A DNA stretch of 64,000 nucleotides from Megamerina dolium (taxonomy: Eukaryota; Arthropoda; Insecta; Diptera; Megamerinidae): NCBI GenBank assembly GCA_963854835.1, contig OY978528.1, positions 8,216,242 to 8,280,241 on the forward strand, in the 5' to 3' direction. Below the pieces are notes generated by a model that did not search any database, was not told where the DNA came from, and was given only the letters and a program-made list of their open reading frames with translations. The position numbers and the translations under genes were made by a program. Shown here in pieces: positions 60,456-64,000 of the stretch (position 1 is its first letter; each line of letters opens with the position of its first letter).

Positions 60456-61480
60456 AGAGGGCGGTCCCAGAACTACACGACCTAACAAAGAAAACACAAT
60501 AAATTTGGACAAATTTTTCATTATTTCTCAGCATAATCTCCTTTTAGCTCCATACACTTTTTCCAGCGATATTCTATAGCCCCCCCCCAGATACCGTGTT
60601 TATAGTATGTAGTGTCTAACTCATTAAAATAGCCATCTACTGCAGACTACACCTCTTCATTGTGTGCAAACCTCTTCTACCACCAAGCTATTTTTTTTTT
60701 TTTTTTTTGAAATTTGGAAATAAAAAATAATCCAAAGGAGCTAAATCTGGCGAATAAGGTGAGTGCTGAAACAATTCATCGAGCTTTAACTCACTGATTT
60801 CGGCCATCGCAATAGCGGATGTGTGAACTGGTGCATTGTCTTGATGAAACAAGACACTTTCTTTTTCCCCAAATGCGGTCTTTTTTCTATAATTTCATCA
60901 CTTAAACGCTGCAATAAATTAGCATAATACTCGCCATTGATTGTTTTTTCCTTTGTTGAAGATAATCAATAAAAATTATTCAACGTGCATCCCAAAAAAA
61001 AACAGACGCCATAACCTTGCCTGCAGATGGAACTGTCTTCGCCTTCCTTGGACACGATTCCTACCATTTCAATCTCCTGTTTTGACTGCTTCTTTGTCTC
61101 AGGTGTGAAGTGGTGGAACCATGTCTCAGCCATGGTTACGAATCGACACAAAATCTCGGCTTTATTACTGTGAAACATCGACAAACACTGTATAGAAACA
61201 TTTTCACGACGCGGTTTTTGTGAACAAACGTGACAACCACCCAAATTTTCGATCAATATACGATGTATAGCACATTTTGAAATGCCTGGAATTTCACCTA
61301 GCTCACGCACGCAATTATCCAATACCATTTTGTGGATTTTCTTAACCGTTTCTGGGGTGGTCACCTCAATTGGTCGACCACTACGTTGTTCGTCTTGGCA
61401 GCTCGTTCGACCTCGTTTAAATGCTGCCACCCAATATTTGATGGTCGTAAACAAAGGACAGGCTCTCCCAGAGTAGAATC
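60456..61480 (-). mobile_element. mariner-family element, undeleted relative of M1 and M2 (copy M3)
   Basis: The left terminal repeat GAGGGCGGTCCCAGAACTAC is present at 60457. The opposite end is lost at about 61480, within the N-terminal coding part. The minus strand encodes IKYWVAAFKRGRTSCQDEQ, GRPIEVTTPETVKKIHK and LGEIPGISKCAIHRILIENL, followed by VTMAETWFHHFTPETK in the region of the first catalytic Asp, here Ala in place of Asp (VTMAETW for VTMDETW). Further on, ESVLFHQDNAPVHTSAIAMA (second catalytic Asp) is kept in another frame. It therefore preserves the block missing from M1 and M2. Frameshifted and inactive. Confidence 0.85.
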
Positions 61481-62333
61481 AGACCAACCAACCAATAAAC
61501 CACGACTACGCCGCTGTGTATACATAATAGTAACAATTTAAATATCAACAGGGGACAATCACATGTAATTTTCTTTCATTTTTTTTTATTTGATTTCCTT
61601 TTTTTGTGTGCCTCTTTGTGTGTGTGTGTGTGTGTGTGTGCTTCTCTTCTTTACACATCAAGTGTCATTCTTTATTTCTAGCCGCTGCTGTAGCCACTGT
61701 TGATGCTACCGCTATATTGTTGCTTGTATTGTTAATATGTCGCCATTTAATGCTCATGCTCTTCCTTTCTGACTTTATATCATCATTCTATAGAATTTTT
61801 CATGTACGATATGTAGATAGATGTAGCGTACTAGTATTGTATGCCTGTTTTATGGTCATATTTTATCTTTTCTTTCTGTGTGTGTGTGTGTGTGTTTTTT
61901 TTTTTTTGGTTTTTGACTGCTTTGCTTCTATTTTGTCAGGATATATGTCATTATAGGTATATGGTTTGGTTGTTTAACTTTCAAGTTCTAAATTGATGTC
62001 ATTCATAATGTGTCAAAGTCAGAAATATTGTCATTGTTGTTATTCGTGGGGTGTAGGTCCCCTCGTGCATAGCAATCAAGTGGAGGTGTAAATACAAGTA
62101 CATTATATCTTATGCTTATACACTAGGATGGATACAAATTTTTACCCTCAAATTGTAAAAAAAAGAATTTATCGATAATTCTAAGAATATTTGTCCAAGA
62201 TAATGGGGCAAATTTTTACCCATCTAATTTTTCAAATAAATTTTATCATCGTTAGGAAAGTAATTTTAAAAACTCCACAGCCACACGGGAAGAAGAAGAA
62301 GGAAAAATTGATATTTTTAATTTGAACATTCGA
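61481..62333. other. Noncoding DNA with (TG)n tracts
   Basis: (TG)n at 61617-61640 and 61877-61895. The 116-codon frame at 61606-61956 is driven by these tracts and has no recognisable domain. Confidence 0.55.
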
Positions 62334-63400
62334 GGGAAATATTGGGACAGAAGAATTAATAGGGATCCGCAATATTTATCGTTCTAGGAACTACGTTGGA
62401 CCAACTATGGGCTCATTTCTCGATTTTTAGGTGTTTCTAAATTACTTTTATAGAAGTGAAGCTACGAAGTAAGAATATTGCGAAAAAATGGGAAATATTG
62501 GGACAGAAGACTTAATAGGGATCCGTCATATTTTTCGTTCTAGGGACTACTCCTGACCAATTCTGGGCTAATTTGTCGATTTTTAGGTGCTTCTATATTA
62601 TTTTTTAGGAAACCATTTTGAATGAGTGAAAGCTAGAAAGTAGAAATGTATCGAAGGAAATTTTAATTGGTGAAAATTAATGGGGGTCGGTCATATATTA
62701 CATTTTATCCCTCTTGGGATACTCTAAGAGCTGTGGTAGCGAAATTTAGGAAAAAAGGAGGTCGATTATATATGAAAGTCACTCCAAGGAGCAAAGATAG
62801 AGGGTAAATATACTTGAAAGAATGGGTGCCGTAGCTCAGTATTACTGCATTGGCCATCTGATCTAAAGGTCGTGGGTTCGTTCTCCGGCTGAAATATAAA
62901 TGTAATATCGAAAAGATTTTTCTTTCGAATGGTCCCACGACAAGCAATTGGCAATTCTTCCGGCAGTAACAAGTTGCCATTGAAAAGCTTCTAAAAGAAC
63001 TCTGTGAGCTCAGAAAAGTGATGTCGCAAGAGTTCTACCACTCGGAACCGGATAAAATAAGTAGGTCTCTTCTAATACTGCCCAAAAGAGCCCTTCGGGG
63101 CTTTAAATGGCACATATTTTTTTTTTTTATACTTCAGGAAAATGTTAGCACGGAAAAATTAATGAGGGCCGATCTTATATCTTACCTATCCAGGGCTACT
63201 CCTGAATAAAATGTGGAAATTTTTTAGATCTCTAAGTGATAAAGATGGGGTTGAAGTAATGAAAATTAATGGAGGTCGATCATAATTTACCCCTCTAAGG
63301 GCATTTTAGTGGATAAATTTATTTTTTTTTAATTTCAATATAGGGAAGTCGCTCTAAGAGCCAAAGAGGGGGGTAACGGTGTTTTAAAAAAAATTCTGAG
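62334..63400 (+). repeat. Tandem repeat, 156-168-bp unit, split by a SINE
   Basis: GGGAAATATTGGGACAGAAG starts units at 62334 and 62490, and diverged units start near 62650, 63137 and about 63250. Shared marks are TTAATAGGGATCCG or TTAATGGRGGTCG, CTAGGRACTAC and TCGATTTTTAGGTG. Removing the SINE and its target duplication brings the third and fourth unit starts about 168 bp apart. Confidence 0.75.
62810..63143 (+). mobile_element. tRNA-derived SINE, copy 9 (inserted in tandem repeat)
   Basis: Element 62824-63128. Head GGGTGCCGTAGCTCAGT, B box GTGGGTTCGTTCTCC (diverged), full body and an intact AGCCC-TTCG-GGGCT hairpin at 63089-63102 followed by a T-run. The flanks ATACTTGAAAGAAT (62810-62823) and ATACTTCAGGAAAAT (63129-63143) look like a decayed target-site duplication. 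Confidence 0.88.
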
Positions 63401-64000
63401 GAGAAAAAATTAAGCGATTAGAAGCGGCGTTTTAAGACATTTTCATGAACTAACCTAAGTTTGGATTCGAATTCGGGGATTTCAAACTTGTGTCGAAATT
63501 GATTTTTTGATTGATTATTGATTTCATTGCTATTTATGCTATACGACACGATGTTTTTTTTCATCCAACAGATTTGACCATCCCTAATGTATACTCCTTT
63601 TAAATTTTACATGGAAAAGAAATATTTAAATTAATGTTTATTATTATTATTTTATTTATTTTTTTTTTTTTTTTTGTTTCTTTCTATTCATAATAAAATG
63701 TTGAATTCCACAAAATTATGTCCATTGCGTTTAATTTACAAATCATTTAAATGAATACCTTTCTCAGGAATTATAATGAAATTAAATATGCTATAATATT
63801 TTGTTGTAAAATAACAGATTCGAAATAATTTGTATTTAATTTCATATAACTTAGTATTTCATTAGAAGTTTTGGAATTTTAATTCGATGAAATATTTTTA
63901 AAAAAATTTTCGTAATGATGAAATTGTACAATTTATAATGCTTGCTTGATTTCCAATTAAATGGAATATAAAACAGAAGTGGCCATTAGGTATGTTTGTA
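63401..64000. other. AT-rich noncoding DNA
   Basis: No gene. T-run at 63659-63676. Confidence 0.5.

Noticed and set aside
61606..61956. 116-codon frame with Cys-Val and Phe-rich segments
   Set aside because: Produced by (TG)n and T-runs; no recognisable domain.

Overview
This window reads as nuclear DNA of a higher (schizophoran) fly. The sequence is strongly AT-rich and gene-poor, the introns are short with GT-AG ends, and there are several mariner-type transposons. One gene is clearly recognisable: an intermediate neuroblasts defective (ind/Gsx) homeobox gene. I cannot prove the family from one window; a tephritid-like fly is my best guess from the style of the repeats. Most open frames of 60-130 codons are chance frames in AT-rich or repetitive DNA, and several begin at non-ATG codons.

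Genes. (1) Positions 6814-7201 (+) hold a well-bounded exon with a strong acceptor, 214 nt of 5'UTR, 58 codons encoding an N-terminal membrane anchor, and a GTAAGT donor. The rest of that gene was not found, so much of the window may be its intron. (2) Positions 23134-24160 (-) hold a complete four-exon secreted S1 serine protease of 267 aa, with TATA box and poly(A) signal. (3) Positions 28529-29710 (+) hold the complete intronless coding frame of ind, 393 aa, with Gln, His, Ala and Gly runs, a Gln50 homeodomain, and a TATA/initiator promoter just upstream.

Repeats fill much of the rest. Nine copies or fragments of one tRNA-derived SINE family (about 300-370 bp) are present, several with clear target-site duplications, and the consensus ends in a C(UUCG)G hairpin followed by a T-rich terminus. 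Five mariner-family elements are present, all broken. Two of them (21609-22476 and 33077-33956) share the same internal deletion junction, while a third (60456-61480) keeps the deleted segment. Remnants of at least four non-LTR retrotransposon families occur, one represented by four 3' ends carrying (TTC/GAA)n tails.

Tandem repeats include a 153-bp satellite with a 306-bp higher-order period, found as two arrays in opposite orientation at 245-1310 and 53140-54310. Other tandem repeats have periods of about 35, 128, 149 and 156-168 bp, and there are long microsatellites. Several strong hairpins (10525, 40433, 41356, 46193) are not explained by any annotated element.

The most interesting signals are the SINE family with its structured T-rich 3' end, the deletion-derivative mariner lineage, the two-array satellite, and the orphan membrane-anchor exon. 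No prokaryotic-type system, CRISPR array or canonical tRNA/rRNA gene was seen.
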